DNA of 64,000 nt from Athripsodes cinereus (taxonomy: Eukaryota > Arthropoda > Insecta > Trichoptera > Leptoceridae). Under the pieces are notes generated by a model. The model saw only the letters and a list, made by a program, of their open reading frames with translations, was not told the DNA's origin and did not search any database. The position numbers were made by a program, and so were the translations under genes. The stretch is from the NCBI GenBank assembly GCA_947579605.1, contig OX388313.1:30321214-30385213 (forward strand), written 5' to 3'. This document shows positions 55,785-64,000 of this stretch, one piece after another (the stretch's first letter is position 1; the number at the start of each line of letters is the position of its first letter).

Positions 55785-57197
55785 ATGGATGGCGATCCAC
55801 CTCACACTCTTCCACCAGCTCCTCCTCCTCCGGATCCCCCCGATCCAAAGAGAAAGAGAACACATCAAAACTTAGAAACAGACCATACACTTAACATGGA
55901 TTTTGATTTTGCTAATCTCGCACCTACTGATAAGACCTCAGCTACACCTATTTCTTCTTACTCTGCTTCTAATACACCCGTCAGGGAGTATTTTTACTCA
56001 AACAAATCATGTGGGCCCTATATCGTGTTCGTGCAAAATGCTGAACAGGGTAAATCTATTTCCCCCTTGCAGTTCGGTAAATTTCTTTATACTAGAAAAA
56101 CTCAAGGCGTCGTAAACGGTTCTTTAAAAGCTGAAGGGAAATTTAAAATCTCTCTCGAGTTCACGTCGGGAATTATGGCCAATACTTTTATTAAAAATAT
56201 ATTTATATCTTCGAACTCTAATTTTAGAGCATATATTCCCTCGTTTAACGTCACAAGAATGGGCTTAATAAGAGGTATCCCACTAGATATCACAAATGAC
56301 GAATTGATATCGTCCATTCTAGAATCGAATCCAGAAGTGGAAAACGTAATAAAAATAAGACGACTGAATTATAAAGACAGAACATCTGGTTCTGTCGAAT
56401 GGAAACCATCCAGGAGTATAGTAATAACATTCGAAGGCCAATTTCTACCATCCCATATTTACATTCTCTACAACTCTTTCAATGTTGAAAAATATAATTT
56501 CCCAACAATTCAGTGCTTTAATTGCTGTAAGTATGGTCACGCAAAAGCTGGATGTCGTTCGCCGCCAAAATGTTTTAATTGTGGGGATAACCACTCCTCA
56601 GAAGAGTGTAAGACTGCAGAAATCAAATGTTTTCAGTGTAAAGGAGCACACAAAGCGATAAGTACTTCGTGTCCTGAATATTCCAGGCAAAGAGCTATAA
56701 AGAATTCTATGACTGTTTCTAATATTTCATATATTCAAGCAGCAAAACTGCACCCTTCAATTAAATCTTCATACGCTGAAGTTCTTGCTACCCCTCCAGA
56801 TCCCCCAACAATATCTGTCAACTCTCGAAATTTTTCCACACGTCATAGTAGAACAGTAGTTGGTAAGCCCCATAAAATATCAACAAATGGTGGGTATGAC
56901 AAAGAAAAGCACAATTCGTTCCTCTCATATACCAATGGATCTCCTTCTCAGAGTTCTAATGGTTGCGCAATTTCACAAAGAGTACTCGTACCTGACCAAG
57001 ATGTAGTTGAAAATCTCAAAGAAACTTTGACACTTGATAACAATAATTTTCTTTACTCACTATTAACAATGCTTATTGAAATACTTTCACGAAAAAATTT
57101 GACATCGCCAAACGCTGCTTCCTTAATTCCTGCACTAAACGCACTCCTCATCGAAAATGGCCAACGCAACGAACATAACCAGCATCTCGAAAAGTAA
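55785..57197 (+). CDS. retrotransposon ORF1 protein (gag-like, three zinc knuckles)
   Basis: 470 residues. A proline-rich N-terminus (LPPAPPPPDPPDP) and a basic patch (KRKRTHQ) precede a central region that includes an RRM-like RGIPLDITNDELISSIL stretch (about 163-180). Then three CCHC knuckles at about 243-300: CFNCCKYGHAKAGC, CFNCGDNHSSEEC, CFQCKGAHKAISTSC. Such proteins bind the element RNA and chaperone it to the target. The start is the first ATG after a stop-rich leader. The last 41 nucleotides overlap ORF2, which lies one frame forward, so ORF2 is probably translated by reinitiation, as proposed for I elements. Confidence 0.88.
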   Translation: MDGDPPHTLPPAPPPPDPPDPKRKRTHQNLETDHTLNMDFDFANLAPTDKTSATPISSYSASNTPVREYFYSNKSCGPYIVFVQNAEQGKSISPLQFGKFLYTRKTQGVVNGSLKAEGKFKISLEFTSGIMANTFIKNIFISSNSNFRAYIPSFNVTRMGLIRGIPLDITNDELISSILESNPEVENVIKIRRLNYKDRTSGSVEWKPSRSIVITFEGQFLPSHIYILYNSFNVEKYNFPTIQCFNCCKYGHAKAGCRSPPKCFNCGDNHSSEECKTAEIKCFQCKGAHKAISTSCPEYSRQRAIKNSMTVSNISYIQAAKLHPSIKSSYAEVLATPPDPPTISVNSRNFSTRHSRTVVGKPHKISTNGGYDKEKHNSFLSYTNGSPSQSSNGCAISQRVLVPDQDVVENLKETLTLDNNNFLYSLLTMLIEILSRKNLTSPNAASLIPALNALLIENGQRNEHNQHLEK

Positions 57198-60100
57198 GCT
57201 TTCTAATTTATCCATCCTTCAGTGGAACTGCCGTAGTGCAGTTTCCAACAGAGATGACATTCTGTTTTTGCTCAAAACTCATAACATTGATGTAGCTGCT
57301 TTATCAGAGACATGGTTTTCGCACGATTCGTTTGTATCTTTCCCAGGTTATTCCTGTTTTAGAGATGATCGCTTGGATGGTAGGGGAGGAGCAGCTCTTT
57401 TAGTAAGGGACTCTCTTGAGTTCAACAGGATTTCTCTGAATATTCCATCAAATATACAGTTGGTGGCAGCGAAAATCAATAATATATCTGTAGTGTCCGT
57501 ATACGCTCCTCCCAGAACTAATTTCGACAGGAGCTTCTGGTCTGAAATAATTTCAGAACTTTCCCCATCTTACATGATCCTGGGAGATCTCAATGCTCAT
57601 GCTCCCTCCTGGGGAAGCCAGTCCCTGGACTCTCCAGGAAAGGCTATTCTGACCTGGACAGATGACTTTAATCTCTGTATCCTTAATAGTGGAGATCCCA
57701 CTCGCTTCTCAAATCCAAATCAGAGACAAAGTGCGGTAGATATATCAATCTGTACTGCGGACATTGCTCCTATGTCAACATGGGAAATCCTTGAGGACCC
57801 GCTCTCCAGTGACCACTTTCCCATAATCATTGATTTAAAAGTAACCTCCAAAAGGACCTCAAATGGCCCATTTAGGAGTAAATTTATTACAAAGAAAGCT
57901 AATTGGGATGAATTTCAGAATCACATTCTATTGGATGTCGCTGGTGTGCAGGGTGAGCATCAGGGGGTCGACGAATTTGCGAACGGAATCCATGATGTGA
58001 TTTTACGTGCTGCAACAGCCTCTATACCAATGTCCTCTAATCGAAAGCCCCGCAAAACATCCCCTCCTTGGTGGGACAAGGAATGTTCGGAGGCAGTCGA
58101 ACAAAGAAAGGCAGTGATTAAATCTTTTAAAAACAATATGTCTTGGGAAAACTTTTTACTCGTTCGGAATGTGCAAGCTCGTACCAAAAAATTTCTCAGG
58201 AAAAAGAAAAGAAAAGGTTGGCAAGATTTTTGCACTTCTTTATCCCCTGACACACCTTCATCGGATGTGTGGGAATCCATTCGACGATTTAGAGGTTCTT
58301 TCTCCCCAAACCAAAGACAAACCAAGATAGGTCCATGGATTGAAAACTTTATAGATAACTTGTCCCCAGCATATGCACCTGAAATGCTGGAACTTCAAAG
58401 AAGTCCTACATCTCAGGAGCAATCTAATGTACTTTCATCTCCTTTCTCATTTGATGAACTGTCTTCCGCCGTTCACTCTGCAGGGGATTCTTCTCCCGGA
58501 CCTGATCTCATACCATACTCTTTTTTCCGACATGCTCCTAAACTTCTTTTAATAAAACTATTGGAATTATATAATTTAATACTGAGGAGTGGAAACATTC
58601 CTTCTTCCTGGAAAAGGCAATCCATTGTTCCAATCCTTAAGCCCGGAAAAAACCCTTCTCTACCTTCATCATATCGCCCAATCGCATTGTCTTGTTGCTT
58701 TTTGAAGATCCTAGAACGCATGTTAAAAAAAAGACTGGAATATTTTTTTGAAAACTCTGGTACATTTCCCTCCTTTCAATTTGGATTTAGAAAGGGAAGA
58801 TCTTGTATGGATAACTTGAGTATTTTAGTAACTGATATACACATTGCAAGATCTAATAAGAGTGATCTAGCGGCCTGTTTCCTAGATATTTGTGGGGCAT
58901 ATGATAGCGTTCTCTTACCTGTATTGTTTCAGAAAATGTCATCTGCGGGCTTACCCAATTCATTATGTTGTCTTATTTTTAACATAATGTGCGAAAGGAG
59001 TATGCTAATTAACTCCTTCCATGGGCTTGTCGAAAGAAAAGTGTATAAAGGACTCCCACAAGGATCGGCGCTTAGCCCAATTCTTTTTAATCTATACACT
59101 CACGACATTGGAAACGCTCTGCCTCCTGAAGTCAATATACTACAATACGCAGATGACTTCGTTATCTATTGTTCTGTTGGTTCCACGCTCACTGCGGGTG
59201 AGAAACTTGAAGCATCCCTTAATCTCTTAGGTGAATGGTTTAGTGCCAATGGTATGACTCTTTCACCTTCCAAAAGCCAACTCGTTGTTTTCTCAAACAA
59301 ACATAAACCCTCCAATATATCTTTAAAGTGCAACAATTCCACTATTTCAAGTTGTGAATCAGTAAAGTTTTTGGGGGTCACTTTGCACAGAAAACTCTCT
59401 TGGAACCTTCATATTGACAATATAATAGCCAAGTGCGAAAAAAATATAAACATCCTCAGAGCGGTTTCTAGAGTCTGGTGGGGGGCCCACCCGACTACTA
59501 TGAGAATGCTTTACTCATCCCTCATCCGAAGCCTCATCGACTATGCATGCTTCCTAATGGATCCCCTTCCAAATTATTTAAGCGCAAAACTAGAAAGAGT
59601 TCAGAATAAATGCCTGAGACTGATACTGGGAGCCATGAGATCGTCTCCAATAATAGCCTTGCAGGCAGAGTGTGTAGAGATGCCCCTTTGCCTAAGGCGA
59701 GTTTTTCTATCTCACAAATTCGTTTTGAGGAGATTGAGCATGGGTCCTCATATGTTGCTCCTCAAATTACAAACATTGTTGGAGCTTTGCTCAAATTCTC
59801 CTTATTGGCGTAATAGAAAGTACCCTCTTTTGTGCTCCTCTTGGGAGTATGTAACCCAAAGTTTCTCTTCTTCAATTCACCTTACACCTTCAACTCATCA
59901 TTCTATTCCATTCAATTATTCATTGCAGGCACGCAATATTGTTGATTCGATAGGTTTGGATAAATCAGTTTTTACATTGAGCCCGCAGGTCGTGAATATC
60001 CTTTTCCTTCATAGAGTGAATAGTGAATGGCCTGCCCATACGATCTTCTTTACGGATGGGTCTAAATCTCATACAAATGAATGTGGATCGGCTGTTTACT

Positions 60101-60900
60101 CTCCTTCTCTTCAAGTCGAACTTCAATTTCAACTTCCATCTTCTGCATCTGTTTTTACAGCAGAATGTTTAGCCCTCAGAGAGGCGTTAGGGGTAATTGT
60201 CGAAAGATTACTTTCACGGGCAATTGTCTTTACTGATTCCCTTAGCCTCGTATCTCTTCTAGGGCGAAAGGGTAGTTTGTCATCAAATAATTGTATAATC
60301 CACGATATTTTAAGATTGATGTTCGAGGCATCAAGTAAAAATATTGAGTTGGTGATTGCTTGGATCCCTTCTCATGTGGGTATTGCCGGAAACGAGAAAG
60401 TAGATATTCTGGCTAAGGAAGCATGTTCTTGTGGTATATTACCAAATGCATTTGTACTTCCTATAGGAGATTGTCTGGGTGTTGTAAGAGATAAAATTTA
60501 TGAGAAGTGGAATTATTCATTTATCGGGTCTGTATCTGGGTCTCATTATAAAGGAATTCAGCCTTCAATCCCCTCGCAACCTTGGTTTCAAGAAACAAAA
60601 TGGCCAAAATTAAACATTTCGCTTCTCTGTAGAATGAGGATAGGACATTGTGTTATTGCCTCTCATTTGGCCAGAATCAATATTCTGGATTCCCCTATGT
60701 GCGAATGCGGGGAGGACACGGAAACTCTGGACCACGTTTTCTTTGGTTGCCCACTCCTACCAAATCAAGAATTTTCTCAGACGATTAGGAAGTTGGGTTT
60801 TAATTTTCCCATTTCTGTCCATTCTCTTTTGGCCCAAAATTGTAATAAAGTGAACCTAGCCTTAATAACTCACCTTAAAAAATTTAATAAGAACATCTAA
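57157..60900 (+). CDS. retrotransposon ORF2 polyprotein: endonuclease, RT, RNase H
   Basis: 1,247 residues without interruption. Apurinic-type endonuclease: LQWNCRSA (about 20-28), ALSETWF, GDLNAHAPSWGS, SDHFPI (about 222). Reverse transcriptase: PGPDLIPYSFF, YRPIALSCCFLK, FGFRKGRSCMDNL, LDICGAYDSV, GLPQGSALSPILF and the active site YADD at about 663. RNase H: FFTDGSKS (about 966), FTAECLALREAL, VFTDSLSLVS and IPSHVGIAGNEKVD (about 1068-1081), giving the D-E-D-D/H set. A C-terminal Cys/His motif (MCECGEDTETLDHVFFGC) is typical of this LINE group. It nicks target DNA, copies the RNA and removes it. All catalytic residues I can check are present. The start ATG lies inside ORF1; the first residues are uncertain. 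Confidence 0.93.
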   Translation: MANATNITSISKSKLSNLSILQWNCRSAVSNRDDILFLLKTHNIDVAALSETWFSHDSFVSFPGYSCFRDDRLDGRGGAALLVRDSLEFNRISLNIPSNIQLVAAKINNISVVSVYAPPRTNFDRSFWSEIISELSPSYMILGDLNAHAPSWGSQSLDSPGKAILTWTDDFNLCILNSGDPTRFSNPNQRQSAVDISICTADIAPMSTWEILEDPLSSDHFPIIIDLKVTSKRTSNGPFRSKFITKKANWDEFQNHILLDVAGVQGEHQGVDEFANGIHDVILRAATASIPMSSNRKPRKTSPPWWDKECSEAVEQRKAVIKSFKNNMSWENFLLVRNVQARTKKFLRKKKRKGWQDFCTSLSPDTPSSDVWESIRRFRGSFSPNQRQTKIGPWIENFIDNLSPAYAPEMLELQRSPTSQEQSNVLSSPFSFDELSSAVHSAGDSSPGPDLIPYSFFRHAPKLLLIKLLELYNLILRSGNIPSSWKRQSIVPILKPGKNPSLPSSYRPIALSCCFLKILERMLKKRLEYFFENSGTFPSFQFGFRKGRSCMDNLSILVTDIHIARSNKSDLAACFLDICGAYDSVLLPVLFQKMSSAGLPNSLCCLIFNIMCERSMLINSFHGLVERKVYKGLPQGSALSPILFNLYTHDIGNALPPEVNILQYADDFVIYCSVGSTLTAGEKLEASLNLLGEWFSANGMTLSPSKSQLVVFSNKHKPSNISLKCNNSTISSCESVKFLGVTLHRKLSWNLHIDNIIAKCEKNINILRAVSRVWWGAHPTTMRMLYSSLIRSLIDYACFLMDPLPNYLSAKLERVQNKCLRLILGAMRSSPIIALQAECVEMPLCLRRVFLSHKFVLRRLSMGPHMLLLKLQTLLELCSNSPYWRNRKYPLLCSSWEYVTQSFSSSIHLTPSTHHSIPFNYSLQARNIVDSIGLDKSVFTLSPQVVNILFLHRVNSEWPAHTIFFTDGSKSHTNECGSAVYSPSLQVELQFQLPSSASVFTAECLALREALGVIVERLLSRAIVFTDSLSLVSLLGRKGSLSSNNCIIHDILRLMFEASSKNIELVIAWIPSHVGIAGNEKVDILAKEACSCGILPNAFVLPIGDCLGVVRDKIYEKWNYSFIGSVSGSHYKGIQPSIPSQPWFQETKWPKLNISLLCRMRIGHCVIASHLARINILDSPMCECGEDTETLDHVFFGCPLLPNQEFSQTIRKLGFNFPISVHSLLAQNCNKVNLALITHLKKFNKNI

Positions 60901-61011
60901 ATTATTAATTTTAATAAGAATAAATTTCAATTATAAATTATACCTAATGATAAATTGTTTTATAGTAAATGTTTTTGAAACAAATTATTATTATAAAAAT
61001 AATAATAAATT

Positions 61012-61330
61012 TTGACAAAGATTTTTTTTTTGTAAGACTACGATGTGTTTAACATCAAATATATTCCTGAAAACGGCCCTGTGATTGCAACGATGTCGCC
61101 ACACAAGCGGTGTGCATGTATTGGTTATTCGGGCGGGGAGTTCATTGATCCCAATGCCCTTGAGATGTACTTGCCGCACGTGGCGACTGAAACGGCAGTT
61201 ACTATGTAGCTATGTACTAATGAATACCCACTACGTTAAGACATTGTACTCACAGCAGTGAGTATATAGGCATAATTCACTCGATGTCGGGTGCCTTGCC
61301 GAAAAGAAAAAGAAGAAGAAGAAAAGAATG
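61012..61330. other. LINE-like tail, no gene
   Basis: 61265-61325 (CATAATTCACTCGATGTCGG, GTGCCTTGCCGAAAAG, AAGAAGAAG) matches reversed pieces near 26288-26330 and 28255-28300, a dispersed 3' end. 61060-61200 is moderately GC-rich but not recognised. Confidence 0.4.
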
Positions 61331-61334
61331 AAAT

Positions 61335-61450
61335 ATAAGACGTTCTGGGTGGCTTACAACATCGCTGAACTGAAGATTTGAAATGTCTTAATAGTTTTAC
61401 TATTTACCTGCCTTTTGCAAGATACACGAAAACTTAAAGAAATGAGTAAA
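61335..61450 (-). repeat. (TAG)n SINE, head half
   Basis: GTTCTGGGTGGCTTACAACA, TCGCTGAACTGAAGAT, ACCTGCCTTTTGCAAGATAC and CGAAAACTTAAAGAAATGAG are diverged SINE blocks on the minus strand. Confidence 0.5.
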
Positions 61451-61454
61451 TTTT

Positions 61455-62005
61455 TCATCCATGATCCATGACCATCTCAAGGGCGCCGTGACTTTTCTTG
61501 AAAAGCAATGTTTTCAGTTTGCTCCTGAATGTGGCAGTAGGTTGGTTTTGTCTTAAATCCGCTGGTAATTGGTTCCAGGCAGTTGGCCCTGCAACTCTAA
61601 AGCTCCTCTCTGCAAATTTAGAAGTATTTGCCCTGTTGCGTTTTACAAGTTTGTTGACGGCGGTGGAAGCAGACCCCCTAGACAAACCGTACTTGGCGAT
61701 CAACTACAAATGAATTTTCGAAAATAACCGCATCAATAACGCATAATTACACGGCACATTGTGGGTAGATTGTCGAAAAGTTCGCCAGTAGTCGATCGCA
61801 AAGTGCGGTTTGTCTACGGCCCCTGATCACAGTGGTCGCCTCAGACTATCGTGGACGGGAGAGAGCTCAACGAGGCATAGATGTGCTGCGCCGTTCAAGG
61901 TCTTGTGGACCGTGAGGCACAGTTTGAACTCCACTCTCTCTGGGACTCTCAGCCAATGAAGTTCCTTAAGCAGTGGTGTGAAGTGGTAGCTCTTGTTCTC
62001 TCTGT
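61455..62005 (-). pseudogene. CR1-like LINE RT C-terminal pseudogene
   Basis: Minus-strand reading: FTPLLKELHWLRVPERVEFK, LCLTVHKTLNGAAHLCLVEL, then stops, LIAKYGLSRGSASTAVNKLV, RANTSKFAERSFRVAGPTAW, NQLPADLRQN and FRSKLKTLLFKK. These are the 'LHWLPV..R..FK' and 'AGP.AWN.LP' blocks of CR1/L2-type RT C-termini. The last 82 codons are open, earlier parts carry stops. The catalytic core is missing. Same family as 52130-52550 and probably 30640-31175. Confidence 0.7.
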
Positions 62006-62099
62006 AAATTGTCCTGGCGGCAGTGTTAAAGACTTATTTGTGGAATATGCCGTAATGGTATGAAATAATGAATGAGAAATCGTTTCATTTTGCCTAGGC

Positions 62100-63520
62100 G
62101 GGGAAGCCTATGTTGGAGTAATAGCTATCGTTATGACATAGAGATATGACGAAATATTTTTTTTCTCAACAGTCCATCCACTCTTTGATGGTCTTCCGAA
62201 TGGACTATGCGCCCAGGTTTGCTATGGATAGCGATGTGAAAAAATTCAAGTGAATCCATTTTCTCCGCATATTCTTGTCTTGTGTCTTTCTCATCTCACA
62301 ATGTAAAAATTAAAACAATTTAATCAAATAAACTTCAATAAATTTTGACATAACATAATTGGTGACATATTACTGAATGACTCAATATTTATACTATACT
62401 ACTAAGACCCAATATTTCAATATGCCATTAGGATGATCCTGATCCTTAAATTTGTATTTAAATCCAAAAAAAAAAATGATGTTTCCTAATTATTTTACAT
62501 CAAAATGTAAGAGACATAATAAGAGCGACCCTTAATTCATAGACATATTGAGTGACTCATTTTCTTTTCATGGTTCTCTCGCTGCTGGTATAGTTTGGTT
62601 TCTAGAATAAGACTGCTCCTGATTCATCACGCTTTCAAGGAAGTGGTTAAGGGTCACTTTCTTACTAAACATTTGGGATCTCTTTTCTAGTCCCTTTTCC
62701 TACCTATTCTTCTCCCTTGTTCTTTCTCTCTTTCTTCCTTGAGTGTTTTTTTTTTGTAAACATTTCATGAAATTGGGTTAATTAGAAGGAATCGCGCCTC
62801 CGCAATCAACTCATCCTGTGTATATTGATTGTAATTAAAATAATTGTATTTATTGTCAAATTGCTTGTAATCAAAATCCAGTAAAGAATAAATAAATTAA
62901 ATGTATACATATAAGTCCATACTTTTTGATATGCCCATATTTTTTTATTAATTCAAACTGATTAAACATTTTTTTTTATAATAATGATAAAATACCTAAC
63001 CATAAAGACTATTACGTATCACGTATCATTGAGTGTCACCCTATCTGTATTCCCATACATTTTGGTGTAAAATAGTTGTCCACAATATTATGTATTATTG
63101 GATTTAAATTCAATCTCAAAATTATAAAATTTATAATGGACTATTTAATAATGGACTATTTCAGGATAAGTGTCACTCAAAGGCACATTGAAATATCGAG
63201 CCTAAGACTTGTTTTACCATAACAATACACATTGCTGTCCTAAGTAACCTGTTTTGTTGGTCCAATAAATGAATGAATGAAAATAATAATAGTAGAAAAA
63301 ATCTCAAGGCGTTGGTTCACATACGTGTATGTTTAATTTACAACGCTATAAATAATTAACACCACATTATATCCGGCATAAGCCCACCATCTCCTTTTAT
63401 GGATTTAATATTCGCACATATAATAATTTAAATTAAACCAGCTTTGAACTCGGCTCCTCTCTGGGAATAAACACTACCTAAATTTGAAAATACATTATAT
63501 ATTTGGTTTTCAGATTAGTC
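62100..63520. other. no gene seen
   Basis: AT-rich sequence. 62600-62900 has a pyrimidine-rich stretch ending in a TATTGTCAAATTGC, AATAAATAAATT tail that looks like a LINE 3' end, without coding support. Confidence 0.4.
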
Positions 63521-63524
63521 ACGT

Positions 63525-63650
63525 TTTCTTTACTACTAGTGGTACTACTATACCATCTCGGTATATCCCACATGTGGGGTAGTCAGCAGACTCACTGCAT
63601 GTAATAAACTTGTAAGTTGTCTTCGCCATGCCAATGAAAATCAAGACTAG
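63525..63650 (-). repeat. (TAG)n SINE, tail half
   Basis: TACTACTATACCATCTCGG, TATATCCCACATGTGGGGTA, GTCAGCAGACTCACTGC and CTTCGCCATGCCAATG are the SINE tail blocks. Confidence 0.6.
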
Positions 63651-63687
63651 GTAAAATAAGTGTTTCTTTCTTCTATAAATTATTGAT

Positions 63688-63745
63688 GACGAGAGAGACG
63701 TCTTTCGACTTATCACGTCATCATTTCGACTTATCAAATCATTAT
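63688..63745 (-). repeat. hammerhead-like motif, two partial copies
   Basis: On the minus strand GATGACGTGATAAGTCGAAA is followed by GACGTCTCTCTCGTCATC, so the flanking GATGACG and CGTCATC arms can pair. A second TGATAAGTCGAAAT lies just upstream. Same family as 22545-22600. Confidence 0.4.
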
Positions 63746-63755
63746 ATATTATATA

Positions 63756-63896
63756 AGAGGAAGACCAAAACGCAGATGGCGTGAAGTAGTGAGACAAGAC
63801 ATACGAAACTGCGATGTTTCCCATGAGGATGCGCTTGACAGAACCAAGTGGCGAAATAAGACAAGAAAGGCAGACCACACCACCATGTGGGACTAA
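63756..63896 (+). pseudogene. RT C-terminal fragment
   Basis: 46 open codons: RGRPKRRWREVVRQDIRNCD, VSHEDALDRTKWRNKTRKAD and HTTMWD before TAA. The 'GRPKRRW' and 'DR.KWR' blocks are the usual end of insect LINE ORFs. It is truncated at the 5' side by the hairpin repeat. Confidence 0.6.
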
Positions 63897-64000
63897 TAAT
63901 TGCCCAAAGAGAAGAATAAGGTCATTATATACAATCAAGGTAGGTGTTATACCCCATCACTGCCGAATCGAAGATATCAGTATCTTAAAGTGAAGTTTTG

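Larger units (their letters stand above)
55590..61011 (+). mobile_element. I-group non-LTR retrotransposon, coding-intact
   Basis: Two long overlapping ORFs in the order gag-like, then endonuclease-RT-RNase H, on one strand. A 5' untranslated region of roughly 200 bp precedes them (left limit not resolved; CATTCGGTTGTGTC near 55586 is a candidate start). A 110-bp AT-rich 3' end closes in TTATTATTATAAAAATAATA. RNase H in ORF2 plus a three-knuckle ORF1 points to the I superfamily. I could not define a target-site duplication. No stop or frameshift disrupts either ORF, so this copy could be active or very recent. Confidence 0.85.

Overview
This looks like a gene-poor, transposon-dense stretch of an AT-rich insect nuclear genome. 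Lepidoptera is the most likely source: the 5S rRNA genes are of arthropod type, a Helitron-like repeat ends in the CCGGGTCAGCTAGT form common in Lepidoptera, and tRNA-derived SINEs and many decayed LINE 3' ends are scattered throughout. The order is an inference; the sequence alone does not name a species. I found no convincing complete host protein-coding gene. Two stretches look like possible isolated host exons (9577-9707 and 40091-40190), both with low confidence. The only host genes I can support well are four 5S rRNA genes.

Layout. 0-14.8 kb holds SINE copies, a Helitron-like element, a short hAT element with an 8-bp target duplication (1382-1917) sitting in an older repeat, and several 5'-truncated or degraded reverse transcriptase (RT) 3' ends. 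One of these (8945-9448) is a clean insertion with target duplications. 14.8-20.1 kb is one unit bounded by terminal inverted repeats (TIRs). It is filled by a 70-bp minisatellite organised as an inverted (fold-back) array with a higher-order period of about 1.18 kb. 20-35 kb is mostly dead repeats: an RT pseudogene split by a 771-bp insertion, a decayed DNA transposon with a GQNKN/RGHSYLP-type protein (26457-28014), and a MITE with TIRs of about 130 bp.

35.6-38.9 kb is an almost intact pogo/Tigger-like transposon whose only visible coding defect is one in-frame stop. 40.4-40.7 kb and 49.0-49.4 kb are two copies of a head-to-head pair of 5S rRNA genes. All four genes are identical over 118 bp, while the 90-bp spacers differ. 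Between them lie a perfect 202-bp hairpin (41143-41344) and a piggyBac element with TTAA ends and one frameshift (45477-47998). 51.2-52.9 kb is a second hAT element carrying its own minisatellite. 55.6-61.0 kb is a coding-intact I-group non-LTR retrotransposon with overlapping ORF1 (gag-like) and ORF2 (endonuclease, RT, RNase H). 61.4-64 kb is again decayed LINE and SINE sequence.

Relations between parts. One abundant SINE appears to share its 3' tail with a LINE family that is present here only as fragments. The 70-bp minisatellite seems to have grown from the same tail. Hammerhead-like motifs of the kind carried by Penelope-like elements recur at several sites.
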